Shown: positions 1 through 8,634 of the stretch, piece after piece
How positions within the stretch are numbered: the stretch's first letter is position 1
Layout of the letters: each line of letters begins with the position of its first letter
NCBI RefSeq assembly: GCF_907164575.1
Contig: NZ_CAJQYY010000004.1
Location: 62,001 to 126,000, forward strand
DNA length: 64,000 bases
Origin: Paraburkholderia gardini
GTDB taxonomy: Bacteria; Pseudomonadota; Gammaproteobacteria; Burkholderiales; Burkholderiaceae
Reading direction: 5' to 3'
Made by a program: the position numbers and the translations under genes
Notes under the pieces: generated by a model
The model's input: only the letters and a program-made list of their open reading frames with translations
Told to the model about the DNA's origin: nothing
Databases searched by the model: none

Positions 1-53
1 TTGACAGATAAGCGGGCGCATCGCGCGTCCTCGAACGACTTTCACCATCACGC

Positions 54-1763
54 ATGAATACCGAACGTAACGAAGCGCCCGCGGCATCCAATTTCATCCG
101 CAACATCATCGATGACGACAACCGCTCCGGAAAGTGGGGCCAGCGCGTGGAAACACGCTTCCCGCCCGAGCCGAACGGCTATCTGCATATCGGCCACGCG
201 AAGAGCATCTGCCTGAATTTCGGCATTGCGAGCAGCTACGGCGGCGTGTGCCACCTGCGTTTCGACGATACGAATCCGGAAAAGGAAAGCGTCGAGTACG
301 TCGATTCGATCATCGACGCCGTCACGTGGCTCGGCTTCGAGTGGACGAAGGACGACAAGGAACAGCTGTATTACGCGAGCGATTACTACGACAGGCTGTA
401 TGCGTTCGCCGAGCTGCTGATCGAACGCGGCAAGGCGTATGTCGACAGCCAGTCGGCGGAAGACATGCGCGCGAACCGCGGCTCGGCCACCGAGCCGGGC
501 ACGCCGTCGCTGTTCCGTGAGCGCACGGTGCAGGAAAATCTCGACCTCTTCCGCCGCATGAAAGCGGGCGAGTTCAAGGAAGGCGAGCACGTGCTGCGCG
601 CGAAGATCGACATGGCATCGCCGAACTTCAACATGCGCGATCCGGTGATCTACCGCATCCGCTTCGCGCATCATTACCGCACCGGCGACACATGGTGCGT
701 GTATCCGATGTACGACTACACGCACTGCATTTCGGACGCGCTGGAAAACATCACGCATTCGCTGTGCACGCTCGAATTCGAGGATCACCGTCCGCTGTAC
801 GACTGGATCCTGAACGAACTGGCGGACGCCGGCGTATTCACGCGTCCGCTGCCGCAACAGATCGAATTCTCGCGCCTGAACCTCACGTACGCGATCACCA
901 GCAAGCGCAAGCTGCTGCAACTCGTGACTGAAGGCCACGTCGAGGGCTGGGACGACCCGCGCATGCCGACCATCGTCGGTGTACGCCGGCGCGGTTTCAC
1001 GCCGGGGAGCATCAAGCTGTTCTGCGAGCGTATCGGCATCACCAAGGTCGATTCGTGGATCGACATGAGCGTGCTCGAAGGCGCGCTGCGCGACGACCTC
1101 GACGACAAGGCGCCGCGTACCGCCGCCGTGCTCGATCCGGTGAAGCTGATCATCGACAACTTCCCGGAAGGCACGATCGAGGAATGCAGCGCGCCGGTCC
1201 ATCCGCATCATCCGGAAATGGGCACGCGCACGTTCCCCATTTCGCGCGAACTGTGGATCGAGCGTGACGACTTCGTCGAAACGCCGCCGAAGGGTTACTT
1301 CCGGCTCTTCCCGGGCAACAAGGTGCGGTTGCGCTACGGCTATGTGGTCGAATGCACGGGCGCCGAAAAAGACGCCGACGGCAACGTGATCGCCGTGCAC
1401 TGCAATTACTTCCCGGACAGCAAGTCGGGCACCGAAGGCGCGAACACGTACAAGGTGAAGGGCAACATCCATTGGGTCAGCGCCGCGCATGCGCTGCCGG
1501 CTGAAGTCCGTATTTACGACCGGCTGTTCCGCGAACCGCAGCCCGACGCAGGCGGCCGCGATTTCCTCGAAGCGCTGAATCCGGATTCGAAGCGTGTCGT
1601 CAACGCATACCTTGAACCGGGTCTGAAGGACGTACCGCCGGAGCAGCGTTTCCAGTTCGAGCGACAAGGTTATTTTGTTGCCGATCGCTACGATTCGAAA
1701 CCGGAAAAACCGGTTTTCAACCGTATCGTGACTTTGCGGGACAGCTGGGGCAAGCCGGCGTAA
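54..1763 (+). CDS. glnS: Glutaminyl-tRNA synthetase
   Basis: Class I aminoacyl-tRNA synthetase that charges tRNA-Gln with glutamine in the cytoplasm. The 569-residue product carries the HIGH signature in [14 protein letters not shown] (HIGH at residues 45-48) and a KMSKS-type loop, ITSKRKLLQ, near residue 282. The C-terminal half fits the GlnRS anticodon-binding beta-barrels. Length is close to the E. coli enzyme (about 554), and the few extra residues are at the N-terminus. The ATG at 54 lies near the window edge, so its promoter cannot be judged. The next gene starts 150 bases downstream with its own ribosome site, so glnS may be monocistronic. The family assignment is very secure. Confidence 0.97.
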   Translation: MNTERNEAPAASNFIRNIIDDDNRSGKWGQRVETRFPPEPNGYLHIGHAKSICLNFGIASSYGGVCHLRFDDTNPEKESVEYVDSIIDAVTWLGFEWTKDDKEQLYYASDYYDRLYAFAELLIERGKAYVDSQSAEDMRANRGSATEPGTPSLFRERTVQENLDLFRRMKAGEFKEGEHVLRAKIDMASPNFNMRDPVIYRIRFAHHYRTGDTWCVYPMYDYTHCISDALENITHSLCTLEFEDHRPLYDWILNELADAGVFTRPLPQQIEFSRLNLTYAITSKRKLLQLVTEGHVEGWDDPRMPTIVGVRRRGFTPGSIKLFCERIGITKVDSWIDMSVLEGALRDDLDDKAPRTAAVLDPVKLIIDNFPEGTIEECSAPVHPHHPEMGTRTFPISRELWIERDDFVETPPKGYFRLFPGNKVRLRYGYVVECTGAEKDADGNVIAVHCNYFPDSKSGTEGANTYKVKGNIHWVSAAHALPAEVRIYDRLFREPQPDAGGRDFLEALNPDSKRVVNAYLEPGLKDVPPEQRFQFERQGYFVADRYDSKPEKPVFNRIVTLRDSWGKPA

Positions 1764-1913
1764 GCTGGACAGCTCCACTGATCGCCGGGCAGGTGAACCC
1801 GGCCCGGGGCACGGATATTCGCCGGCAAACGTGCCCCGGTGCGTCTCATGACATCGACAGGACGTTGCGGCACGGCGCGGTTCTCGAAGACGCACGCCCT
1901 TCCCGGAGGAGCA

Positions 1914-2813
1914 ATGAAGTTCGCAGCCCGTTTCCGGCTGATCGCATGCGTCGCGGCGGCTACGTTCGCTTGCGGCGCCCATGCTGATGAACTGACCGGT
2001 ACGCTGAAAAAAGTCCATGACGAAGGCGTCATTACGCTCGGCGTGCGCGAGGCGTCGATTCCGTTCGCCTATTCCGATGGCGGCCACACGGTCGGCTATT
2101 CGTACACGATCGCGCTGCGCATCGTCGATGAAATCAAAAAGGCGCTGGGCGTTAGCGATCTGAAGGTGCGGGAGATCGTCGTGACATCGGCCAATCGCAT
2201 TCCGATGCTGCTCAACAGCCAGATCGACCTCGAATGCGGCTCGACGACACACACCGTGGAACGCGAATCGCAGGTGGCGTTTTCGGACAGCTTCTTCCAG
2301 TACGCGGTGCGCATGATCTCGCGTAAAAATTCGGGCATCGCCGACTTCGCGGATCTCGCGGGCAAATCGGTGGTGACGACGGCGGGCACGTCGGATGAAC
2401 GGCTGCTGCGCAAGCTGAACAGCGAGAAGCAGCTCAATATGCGTATCACGGCGACGCGGGATCATCCCGAGGCGTTCGCCGCCGTGCGCTCGGACCGCGC
2501 GGTCGCGTTCGTGATGGACGAGCCGCTGCTGCACGGCCTGAAAGCGGCGGAAGCGCACCCCGAAGACTACGTGATCACCGGCACGCCGCTCGGCTACGAG
2601 GCGTATGCGTGCATGTTCCGCAAGGGCGACGCGCCGATGCGCGATGTCGTCAACGGTGTGATTTCGCGGATGCAGACTTCGGGCGAAGCTGAACGCCTCT
2701 ACAACGTCTGGTTCACGCAGCCCATTCCGCCGCACGGGACGAACCTGAATTTCCCGATCTCGGCGGAAATGCGCGAGCTCTTCGCCCATCCGAACGACAA
2801 GGCGCTCGACTAG
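1914..2813 (+). CDS. Amino-acid ABC transporter periplasmic binding protein (GltI/SBP_bac_3 type)
   Basis: Periplasmic solute receptor, 299 residues. The frame is open from 1839, but the ATG at 1914 follows a good ribosome site (GGAGGA, 1905-1910) and opens a classical signal peptide that ends near AHA|DEL, so this start is chosen. The mature part begins with the family-3 binding-protein pattern (GTLKKVHDEGVITLGVRE) and keeps the two-lobe organisation typical of glutamate/aspartate receptors. No permease or ATPase gene lies next to it: the upstream gene is glnS and the downstream gene, on the other strand, is a Nudix hydrolase. It therefore must use a permease encoded elsewhere or act only as a receptor. 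Glutamate/aspartate is the likely ligand by family resemblance, but specificity is not shown. Confidence 0.88.
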   Translation: MKFAARFRLIACVAAATFACGAHADELTGTLKKVHDEGVITLGVREASIPFAYSDGGHTVGYSYTIALRIVDEIKKALGVSDLKVREIVVTSANRIPMLLNSQIDLECGSTTHTVERESQVAFSDSFFQYAVRMISRKNSGIADFADLAGKSVVTTAGTSDERLLRKLNSEKQLNMRITATRDHPEAFAAVRSDRAVAFVMDEPLLHGLKAAEAHPEDYVITGTPLGYEAYACMFRKGDAPMRDVVNGVISRMQTSGEAERLYNVWFTQPIPPHGTNLNFPISAEMRELFAHPNDKALD

Positions 2814-2838
2814 GCCATCGCCCCACGAACGCGCGCTT

Positions 2839-3288
2839 TCAGAGCGTGCGGTGCAGTTCGGCGAGCGAGAGCGTGGTCTGGAACAGCCGCGTGAGACTGC
2901 GGCTCGCATAGCGGTCGACCTCGTCGGGTTCGGTCCAGCGATACGCGTCCATTTCGGGAATCATCGTACCGTCGGAGCGACGCGGGAACATCGACGTGCA
3001 CGTGCACTGTTCGATATCGATCTCGCCGTCGCGCGCGCGCGCGGCGAACAGATGCAGATCCTTGTCGCGACGATACACGAAGAGCCCAAGGTCTTTCAGA
3101 CGCTCACGCGCGAGGACAATACCCGTCTCCTCGACCATTTCCCGCAATGCGGTGACATGCGGCGCTTCGCCCGCTTCGCCGTGTCCTTTCGGGATGTCCC
3201 AGTGCGAGGTTTCCGTGGCGTGCGCGAGCAGTACGCGACCCGCGGCGTCGAGCAGCACGACGCCGCAGGAAATGACGCGCGCGGTCAT
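2839..3288 (-). CDS. Nudix hydrolase
   Basis: Small 149-residue hydrolase of nucleoside-diphosphate-linked substrates. A complete Nudix box runs from Gly35 to Ile57 with every consensus position present: G, E41, R49-E50, E53-E54 and G56. These residues bind the catalytic divalent metal. The N-terminal strand pattern (ISCGVVLLDAAGRVLLAHA) and DIPKGHGE before the box resemble dinucleoside-polyphosphate or housecleaning Nudix enzymes, but substrate cannot be fixed from sequence. It converges with the binding-protein gene, with 25 bases between the stops, and I see no clear terminator there. Upstream, 112 bases separate it from the next minus-strand gene. Confidence 0.9.
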   Translation of the reverse strand: MTARVISCGVVLLDAAGRVLLAHATETSHWDIPKGHGEAGEAPHVTALREMVEETGIVLARERLKDLGLFVYRRDKDLHLFAARARDGEIDIEQCTCTSMFPRRSDGTMIPEMDAYRWTEPDEVDRYASRSLTRLFQTTLSLAELHRTL

Positions 3289-3400
3289 TGCAACCGCGCG
3301 CGGTGTGATGGCGTCGTCACTTTTGAAGCGGGAGTGACAGGGCTCGTGACGGGGCCAGCAGCAGCCTCGCCTGTACCGGCGCTGCGTTCAATCGACGTGC

Positions 3401-3787
3401 TCAACGCTTCTGCAGTTGCCACGCACCGCTGCCCTGCCGGCAAAAGAGCGGATGCAGATTCATCGATTGCCCTTTGGCCGACAGCACGACCGCCGTCGCG
3501 CGGCACGTGCGGTCGCCCTCCTTCGTGGTTCGGTCGGGTGTCAGTGTCGCGTCGATCTTGACGCTGTTGCCGGTGCCCTCGTTGACCCAGTTCACGGTCT
3601 GGCCGTCCTGCGTGTCGTTGAGCACCTGGGTGATGGCCTTCTTGATCGAATCGTTGTCGCGCGGCTTCATGTAGCTGATCGGCGTGTCGTTCAGGAAGCC
3701 AAGATTCGCCGCCTGTGCGACGCCTGCACCCGCGAGCAGCAACCCACCTGCAGTCCAGCACATCAGGGCTCGGTTTCGCATCGACAT
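3401..3787 (-). CDS. Small exported protein, RT0821/Lpp0805 surface-protein-like
   Basis: 128-residue secreted protein of unknown function. The ATG at 3787 is preceded by AAGGAG nine bases upstream, whereas the longer open frame to 3910 has no such support. Residues 1-26 form a signal peptide with likely cleavage at AQA|AN. The mature domain has two cysteines (C95, C116) in the contexts DRTCRAT and LFCRQGSGAW. This arrangement resembles the C-terminal domain of RT0821/Lpp0805-type 17-kDa surface proteins, where a CRQ..G.W ending is typical. The resemblance is partial, the cysteines could form a disulfide in the periplasm, and no enzymatic motif is visible. Confidence 0.75.
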   Translation of the reverse strand: MSMRNRALMCWTAGGLLLAGAGVAQAANLGFLNDTPISYMKPRDNDSIKKAITQVLNDTQDGQTVNWVNEGTGNSVKIDATLTPDRTTKEGDRTCRATAVVLSAKGQSMNLHPLFCRQGSGAWQLQKR

Positions 3788-4038
3788 TGATTGTTCTCCT
3801 TGAAGGCTGACTGGAATGCCCTCGCGCGCATGTCGCGTGAGCTGACCCTCAAAAGCATAGCACGACGTGATGCGCGGCCGCCGCGCCACGGACGGCGCAT
3901 GCAGGACCATGCCGGCCTTTTCGGACAGGTCCGATTGGCCCTGTCAGGGCGGATCATTAGCATCGAAAGATCCATTACGCGCATGCGTTTCACGCGTTTC
4001 ACCGGTCCGCACGCGCATCTACGATCTTCTCTGCCGCC

Positions 4039-4269
4039 ATGGACTACTCAATCGCACTTCGCTTCTTCGTCATCGTTCTCACACTGATCAGCATCGCGCT
4101 CATGCCGATCGTCATGCGTCGCGAGCCGGCACCCGTCGCCGGCATGCTCAGCATCCAGGTGCTGCCGCGTCCGCAATGGCCCGGCATCCTCACTCGTGCA
4201 GGCTTCATCTGCATGCTGGCCTCTTTCGTGATGCTGCTGATGTTCTGCGCGTTCCTGCTTCAGTCGTAA
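4039..4269 (+). CDS. Small two-helix membrane protein of unknown function
   Basis: 76-residue protein that I do not recognise. It has a hydrophobic segment at residues 5-24 and a second one at about 54-75, joined by a short loop with basic residues (MRREP) and a proline-rich stretch (LPRPQWPG). This predicts a hairpin in the inner membrane with a short connecting loop. Codon use matches the neighbouring genes. A strong plus-strand terminator with a UUCG loop lies about 160 bases downstream at 4432-4453, which supports transcription in this direction. The upstream neighbour is divergent. No function is proposed. Confidence 0.6.
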   Translation: MDYSIALRFFVIVLTLISIALMPIVMRREPAPVAGMLSIQVLPRPQWPGILTRAGFICMLASFVMLLMFCAFLLQS

Positions 4270-4279
4270 CCCCGCGCGT

Positions 4280-4420
4280 TCAGTGCGCCGCGGGCCGATA
4301 GCCGTCCGTCAGCGTATTCAGGAACGCAACCACGTCCTTGATCTCCGCATCGTCGAGTGCCGGTGCGTCGCCCGGTTTGCGGTCAAACGGCGGATCCATA
4401 TTCAGGTTCGCCTGCAAGCG
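4280..4420 (-). pseudogene. C-terminal remnant of a di-haem cytochrome c peroxidase gene
   Basis: The last 42 or so codons read NLNMDPPFDRKPGDAPALDD, then continue with a segment ending VVAFLNTLTDGYRP. This is the characteristic C-terminus of bacterial di-haem cytochrome c peroxidases (MauG/CCP family). Those proteins are normally over 300 residues with two CxxCH motifs. Upstream of about 4420 the frame turns into unrelated, basic, low-quality sequence, and no CxxCH or other CCP domain is found on either strand nearby. The fragment is therefore a leftover of a deleted gene. The 5' break lies just before a plus-strand terminator at 4432-4453 and about 260 bases from a tRNA-Arg gene. Family recognition is from memory of CCP C-termini. 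Confidence 0.65.
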
Positions 4421-4431
4421 GACCTTCACAG

Positions 4432-4453
4432 AGCAGCTTCGGCTGCTTTTTTT
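4432..4453 (+). terminator. Rho-independent terminator with UUCG loop
   Basis: Six-base-pair stem AGCAGC/GCTGCT closes a TTCG tetraloop and runs directly into seven T residues on the plus strand. It would end transcription of the small membrane-protein gene at 4039-4269. The remaining sequence to the tRNA at 4683 shows no gene I can support. Confidence 0.75.
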
Positions 4454-4682
4454 ACGCTTCACGCAAGCGGCGCGTGCGCCGTCGGCGTAGCGCATTCGCG
4501 CGGTCATCCCTGATCCGGTGAAGACGCACGAAAGACAAACCTTCGCTGACGAGGTGAAGTAGAACGGTAGAACCGGAGTTGAAGTACAGCAGGCGGGGAT
4601 CAGGTGAAAAGCAGGCGAAACCCGCTATGGAGAAACGCTCGCCCATGAAATGCGGCAAGGATGCCGGGGCCGGCAAACCGGT

Positions 4683-4757
4683 TGGCCCCCCCACGAGGAA
4701 TCGAACCTCGATTTCAGGTTTAGAAGACCCGTGTTCTATCCGTTGAACTATGGGGAG
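4683..4757 (-). tRNA. tRNA-Arg (anticodon TCT)
   Basis: Read on the minus strand, the sequence folds into a full cloverleaf. The acceptor CTCCCCA pairs with TGGGGGG with one G-T wobble, TAGTTC begins the D arm, the anticodon loop CTTCTAA gives TCT, and the T arm is CGAGG-TTCGATT-CCTCG. The discriminator G is followed by an encoded CCA (positions 4685-4683). It reads AGA codons, which are rare in this GC-rich genome. Confidence 0.95.
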
Positions 4758-4859
4758 GCAAAGCGCTCAGCCTGATCGAATGAATCGGCCAAGCCTTAAA
4801 TTATACCGCATCGCCGCAGGCCGCCCGGTCCATGGCCGCGCGACGCGACGGCAACGCCT

Positions 4860-5690
4860 CTACACCGGCTGCGCATGCAGCATGAACCAGCCAAGGCACA
4901 GCGCGCCGGCAATCACGCAATACACGCCGAACGATGCCAGCCGGCCGCGGCCCTCGAAGTAGCGCATCAGGAAGCGCACGCTGAGATACGCCGCGATCGC
5001 CGTGAGGACGCCGCCAAGCAGCGCGTCGGCGAGCTGGTCGGGCGCGTGGAAGAGCTTTGGCATTTCGAGCAGGCCCGCTGCGAAAATAATCGGCGTGCCG
5101 AGCAGGAACGCGAATTCCGCGGCTTTTTCCGCCGTCAGCCCGGCCGCGTTGCCCGCGATCATCGTGAGGCCGCTGCGCGAGAAACCCGGAATCAACGCGC
5201 CCACCTGCGCGAGGCCGACAAAGAACGCCTGGCGGAACGTGAGCTTCTCCGGCGCGCGATGCACACGCGAGCGCTGCAGACGGTCGCCGAACCATAGCAA
5301 CACGCCGTTCACGATCAGCGCGATCGCGACGATGCGCAGGTCATGAAACACGCGCTCAAGCCGCTTTTCGAGAATGAGGCCGACAAGACCCGCCGGAATC
5401 GTCCCGATGATGAGCGCCCACATCATGTGACCGTCGTCGTTACGCCGGCCGCGCAGCGAACCCACGAAGCCGCCGATCAGCGCGATCCACCGCTTGCGGA
5501 AGTACCAGAGCAGCGCTAAAGCGGTACCGAGGTGAAGCGCGACGAGAAAGGGAAGTAGTTGCGGCGCATGCTTGTCGATATGCATGCCGAACAATGCGGG
5601 CACGAGGAGCGTATGACCGAGACTGCTGACCGGAAAAAGCTCGGTGACGCCCTGCAACACGCTCAGAAAAATCAGAAACCACAAGTTCAC
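4860..5690 (-). CDS. uppP: Undecaprenyl-diphosphatase (BacA/UppP)
   Basis: Integral membrane phosphatase that recycles undecaprenyl diphosphate to the monophosphate carrier used in peptidoglycan and O-antigen synthesis; overexpression gives bacitracin resistance. The 276-residue product has the two family signatures. The first, [13 protein letters not shown] near residues 14-26, is a variant of the usual TE-F/L-PISS-x-GH motif. The second is IPGFSRSG. Seven or eight hydrophobic helices span the chain. The first motif differs from the commonest version (LFPVSSLGH instead of FLPISSTGH), as in second BacA paralogues of this group. It is transcribed toward the tRNA-Arg gene with about 100 bases between. 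Confidence 0.93.
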   Translation of the reverse strand: MNLWFLIFLSVLQGVTELFPVSSLGHTLLVPALFGMHIDKHAPQLLPFLVALHLGTALALLWYFRKRWIALIGGFVGSLRGRRNDDGHMMWALIIGTIPAGLVGLILEKRLERVFHDLRIVAIALIVNGVLLWFGDRLQRSRVHRAPEKLTFRQAFFVGLAQVGALIPGFSRSGLTMIAGNAAGLTAEKAAEFAFLLGTPIIFAAGLLEMPKLFHAPDQLADALLGGVLTAIAAYLSVRFLMRYFEGRGRLASFGVYCVIAGALCLGWFMLHAQPV

Positions 5691-5862
5691 GCGGCGGTCC
5701 TCTCAAGGGGTAAACATCGCGCGGGAATGCGTCTCCCGCGCATGGAAGCCGTCCGATTATGCCTGGCGACCCCGGCACAGCCAAGGGTTAACCGCACATA
5801 CCCCCATTTTTCCGCCGCACTGCGTCACAACCTGAAACACCTGTAAATCGAATGAAAGCAAA

Positions 5863-5882
5863 AGGCCCGCAAAAGCGGGCCT
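5863..5882 (-). terminator. Rho-independent terminator (minus strand)
   Basis: GGCCCGC-AAAA-GCGGGCC hairpin, extended by an A-T pair and followed on the minus strand by TTTTGCTTTC. It lies just past the stop of the 28-codon gene at 5947-6033, which is the only candidate transcript ending here. Confidence 0.7.
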
Positions 5883-5946
5883 GGAGTGGATTCTCGCAAG
5901 ATCCGGAGGCGACGCGCGCGTCGCTTCGAGCGGCGAACGGTGCGTT

Positions 5947-6033
5947 CTAGCGCTCGACCTTGTAGAAGAAGTAGATGGTGCTGCCGGCGAACATGCCGAT
6001 CAGTGCTATGCCCATTGCCATCGCAAGATCCAT
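5947..6033 (-). CDS. 28-residue single-helix membrane peptide
   Basis: A very short gene that ordinary ORF searches miss. The ATG at 6033 follows a good ribosome site (GGAGG, spacing about 4-5 bases). The peptide begins MDLAMAMGIALIGMFAGSTI and ends YFFYKVER, one hydrophobic helix with a charged C-terminus. A rho-independent terminator (5863-5882) lies downstream on the same strand. Ribosome site, amphipathic end and terminator together argue for a real gene. It resembles the size class of KdpF/CydX-like accessory peptides, but no partner complex is encoded nearby and I do not recognise the sequence. Its upstream neighbour is the divergent epimerase gene. Confidence 0.6.
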   Translation of the reverse strand: MDLAMAMGIALIGMFAGSTIYFFYKVER

Positions 6034-6234
6034 GCATCCTCCGTCCAGAACTGTCGACCCGCCAGTCGGCCGACCGGCCTGTTTTACGGATTATCAGCAA
6101 GCCTGCTCTTGCAGTCACGCCCGCAATTTCCCGAGAAAGGGTTTCCCCGTAGCGCAAAGCAGCGCAAAATCGGCCACCGGCAGCATGCGCGCCGCCATCC
6201 TTTTCACTCAACCAACTGCGTTTTAACGTCGACC

Positions 6235-7143
6235 ATGGCCATATTCCAGAACCAGGACATCCTCGAAATCGCGCAGGGCGCGGCCCTCCTTCGTATCGCC
6301 CCGCAGGCAGGCGGCCGGTTGCTGTCATGGGAGATCGATGGCGAACAGGTGATTTTCTGGCCGGACGACGCCGACTGGAGCGACCCGGCCCGCGTCCGTG
6401 GCGGCAATCCGCTGCTGTTTCCGTTTCTCGCGCGGCATTTCGTCGACGGCAAGATCGGACGCTGGCGCGACGCCAGCGGCGTCGTGCGCGATCTGCCGAT
6501 GCATGGCTTCGCCCGCGACCTGCCGTTCGCCGCGCAACTGGACGCGGCTGGCAACGGCGTCACCATGACGCTCACCGACAGCGACGCCACGCGCACCGCG
6601 TATCCGTTCGGCTTTCGTTTCGAGGCGACGTACCGTCTCGCCGACGCAAACACGCTCGACGTGGTGCTGACCACCACCAACACCGGCGACGCCGCGCTAC
6701 CGTACTACGCGGGCCACCATTTCTACTTCGCGCTGCCGCACACGCAGCGGGTCGAAACCACGCTCGAACTGCCGCCGACGCAGCGCCGTCACCAGCAGGC
6801 CGATGCATCGATCAGCGCGGCCGAGCCCGGCGAAGAGCGGTACACGCTCGACGACGCACGCATTCTCGACCGCTTCCATCTGCTCGACGGCACGCCGGAC
6901 CAGCCGGTGCGCATCGTCGCGCCGGGGCTGAACCGCACGATCACGATCGACCTGCGGCGGCCGGGCTCGATTCCCTGGTACGCCGTGACGACATGGACGC
7001 TCGCGCCGGAATCCGACTTCTACTGCGTCGAACCGTGGCTCGGACTGCCCGACGCCATCCATAACGGTTTCGGCCTGCGCTGGCTCGCGCCGGGCGCGAC
7101 GGAAAGCGCTTCGCTGCGAATCAGCGTCGCCGCGAACAGCTAG
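6235..7143 (+). CDS. Aldose 1-epimerase family protein
   Basis: Cytoplasmic sugar mutarotase of the GalM / hexose-6-phosphate epimerase fold, 302 residues. Visible family marks are GGRLLSWEIDG near the N-terminus, RGGNPLLFPF (about residues 56-65), PMHGFAR with His90, GHHFYFALPH with the likely catalytic histidine, and CVEPW near the C-terminus with the likely catalytic glutamate. The frame is open upstream, but the ATG at 6235 gives the expected family length and N-terminus, although its ribosome site is weak. Neighbours give no pathway clue; the substrate (free aldose or hexose-6-phosphate) is not resolved. Confidence 0.88.
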   Translation: MAIFQNQDILEIAQGAALLRIAPQAGGRLLSWEIDGEQVIFWPDDADWSDPARVRGGNPLLFPFLARHFVDGKIGRWRDASGVVRDLPMHGFARDLPFAAQLDAAGNGVTMTLTDSDATRTAYPFGFRFEATYRLADANTLDVVLTTTNTGDAALPYYAGHHFYFALPHTQRVETTLELPPTQRRHQQADASISAAEPGEERYTLDDARILDRFHLLDGTPDQPVRIVAPGLNRTITIDLRRPGSIPWYAVTTWTLAPESDFYCVEPWLGLPDAIHNGFGLRWLAPGATESASLRISVAANS

Positions 7144-7267
7144 AGAGCGATCAAACGGTTCGCGGCGTTTCGGGGTGCTGCAATGCAAAACCGTTAGAAT
7201 CGGTTGTTTTGCCACTGGCGCGTGTGATCGGGGATCGACGCGCGACAGCGTTTTGTGAGGACCAGGT

Positions 7268-7972
7268 TTGCATACAAAAATCAGACGGCTCGCCTGCGTA
7301 TCGATGATCGCGGTGCTCGCCGCGTGCGGGTCGGCTCCGGTGGGGCCAGGGTTCTATCGTGTCGAGCGGGGTGACACGCTGTCCGGCATTGCGCGCAGCA
7401 ACCGGACCTCCGTGCAGAACATCGCGCGGTGGAACGGATTGACCAATCCCAACGCCATCGAAACCGGCCAGGTGCTACGCGTGGCGCCGCCCGCGAATAC
7501 CGCGACCGCGGCTACGGGTTCGGGCAGCGCGCAGGCTTCGTCCGGATCGACGGCATCGCGCGGTACCACCGCGCTCGCGCCCGCGCCGACGGCGACGCCC
7601 GCTTCGACGATCGCGCTCGTGTGGCCGGCGCAGGGCACCGTCACGCGTCGCTTCGACGGCGCGAACTCGAAGGGCATCGACATCGTCAATGTGGCCGGCA
7701 CGCCGGTCGTCGCGGCGGCGGCGGGCTCGGTGGTGTATGCGGGCGACGGTCTGCGCGGTTACGGCAACCTCATCATCATCAAGCACAACAGCGACTATCT
7801 GACCGCCTACGCGCATAACCGCGCGCTGGTCGTCAAGGAAGGCCAGGCGGTTTCGCAAGGCCAGAAAATCGCCGAGATGGGCGACACGGACAGCGATCAC
7901 GTGATGCTGCATTTCGAATTGCGCTACCAGAGCCGTTCGATCGACCCGGCCCGTTCGCTGCCGCCCCGCTGA
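7268..7972 (+). CDS. NlpD/YgeR-like lipoprotein, LysM plus degenerate LytM (M23) domain
   Basis: 234-residue outer-membrane lipoprotein. The TTG start at 7268 is favoured by GAGG seven bases upstream. The signal sequence ends in a lipobox (VLAAC|GS, Cys about residue 20). One LysM peptidoglycan-binding module spans about residues 30-74, then an Ala/Thr/Ser-rich linker, then a LytM domain from about 118. The metal-binding residues of active M23 peptidases are missing: SKGIDI replaces the HxxxD histidine and MLHFELR lacks the first His of HxH. This matches NlpD/EnvC-type factors, which do not cut peptidoglycan themselves but activate periplasmic amidases at division. It is not linked to surE-pcm-rpoS here, so it may be a second NlpD paralogue. 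Confidence 0.85.
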   Translation: MHTKIRRLACVSMIAVLAACGSAPVGPGFYRVERGDTLSGIARSNRTSVQNIARWNGLTNPNAIETGQVLRVAPPANTATAATGSGSAQASSGSTASRGTTALAPAPTATPASTIALVWPAQGTVTRRFDGANSKGIDIVNVAGTPVVAAAAGSVVYAGDGLRGYGNLIIIKHNSDYLTAYAHNRALVVKEGQAVSQGQKIAEMGDTDSDHVMLHFELRYQSRSIDPARSLPPR

Positions 7973-8191
7973 ACGCGATGCAGGCATCGCGTTTGCTGCG
8001 GTGGGTGTCGTCAGGCACCTGGCGGCGGATCGTTTGCCGTGCCCAACGCACGGCGGATGCAAGGTTCCGCCTGAACAAACGGCGGCCTTGTGGACGGTCG
8101 ATCAGGCGCGTGGGGAACCCCGCGGGCCCCTGAACGATCCATTCTCAAGGGGCGCGGCAACCGGCTGCGTCCGAAAACAGGAAAATCTGCG

Positions 8192-8503
8192 ATGAAAAGC
8201 GCACTCGCCAAGGCGGCCGGAATGGCCGTCCTGACACTCGCAGGCCTCGCGGGCTGCTCCACCACGTCGACGCTCACGTATCTGCCGAACGGCGACACCG
8301 GCTTCGCGATCAACTGCAGCGGCAGCGATGCCAGCGAAAGCTGGGGCGAATGCTACAAAAAAGCTGGCGAAGCATGTGGCGCGTATGGGTACGACGTGAT
8401 TTCGAAGGACGTCGACAACGGCGCCACATCGGGCGGCTCGCTCGGAGGGATTTTCGGTGCCAACGTCAAGAACCGGTCGATGGTCATCCACTGCAAGCAA
8501 TGA
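8192..8503 (+). CDS. Small lipoprotein of unknown function
   Basis: 103-residue predicted lipoprotein. The ATG at 8192 opens a short basic n-region (MKSALAK), a hydrophobic core and the lipobox LAGLAGC|ST. The mature chain contains three further cysteines (FAINCSGSD, WGECYKKAGEACG) plus one near the end (IHCKQ), which suggests disulfides in the periplasm. The middle SGSDAS-W-ECYKKAGE-CG-YGYDV resembles a motif seen in other small proteobacterial lipoproteins, but I cannot name a family. No partner gene is adjacent. Confidence 0.75.
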   Translation: MKSALAKAAGMAVLTLAGLAGCSTTSTLTYLPNGDTGFAINCSGSDASESWGECYKKAGEACGAYGYDVISKDVDNGATSGGSLGGIFGANVKNRSMVIHCKQ

Positions 8504-8536
8504 TGTCCGAGCGCGGCATCATTGCCGGATCGCGCA

Positions 8537-8628
8537 ATAAAAAGAGCCCGGCACGAGGCCGGGCTAACGGGGGTTCGGCGCATATCGGCAAAGGACCGGT
8601 TCACCATGCGCCGAAACGAAATCTAGCA
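8537..8628 (-). ncRNA. Candidate small RNA with own promoter and terminator
   Basis: In an otherwise gene-free stretch the minus strand shows three elements in the right order. A sigma-70-like promoter lies at 8664-8635. A perfect 10-bp inverted repeat follows (TTCGGCGCAT at 8574-8583 with ATGCGCCGAA at 8606-8615). An 8-bp GC hairpin comes last (AGCCCGGC 8545-8552 with GCCGGGCT 8558-8565), running into CTTTTTATT. The inferred transcript is about 90 nt and contains no convincing reading frame. The terminator has a T-run only on the minus strand, so it does not serve the plus-strand lipoprotein gene upstream. This is inference from sequence; no known RNA family is recognised. Confidence 0.45.
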
Positions 8629-8634
8629 ACGCGC

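Noticed and set aside
1..6. TTGACA at the window start as a glnS -35 box
   Set aside because: No -10 element follows at 16-19 bases; the match is probably chance.
48..2909. Very long minus-strand open frame (over 900 codons) opposite glnS and the binding-protein gene
   Set aside because: It is the antisense shadow of GC-rich codons: Arg/His/Ala-rich, no domain, and it overlaps two well supported genes.
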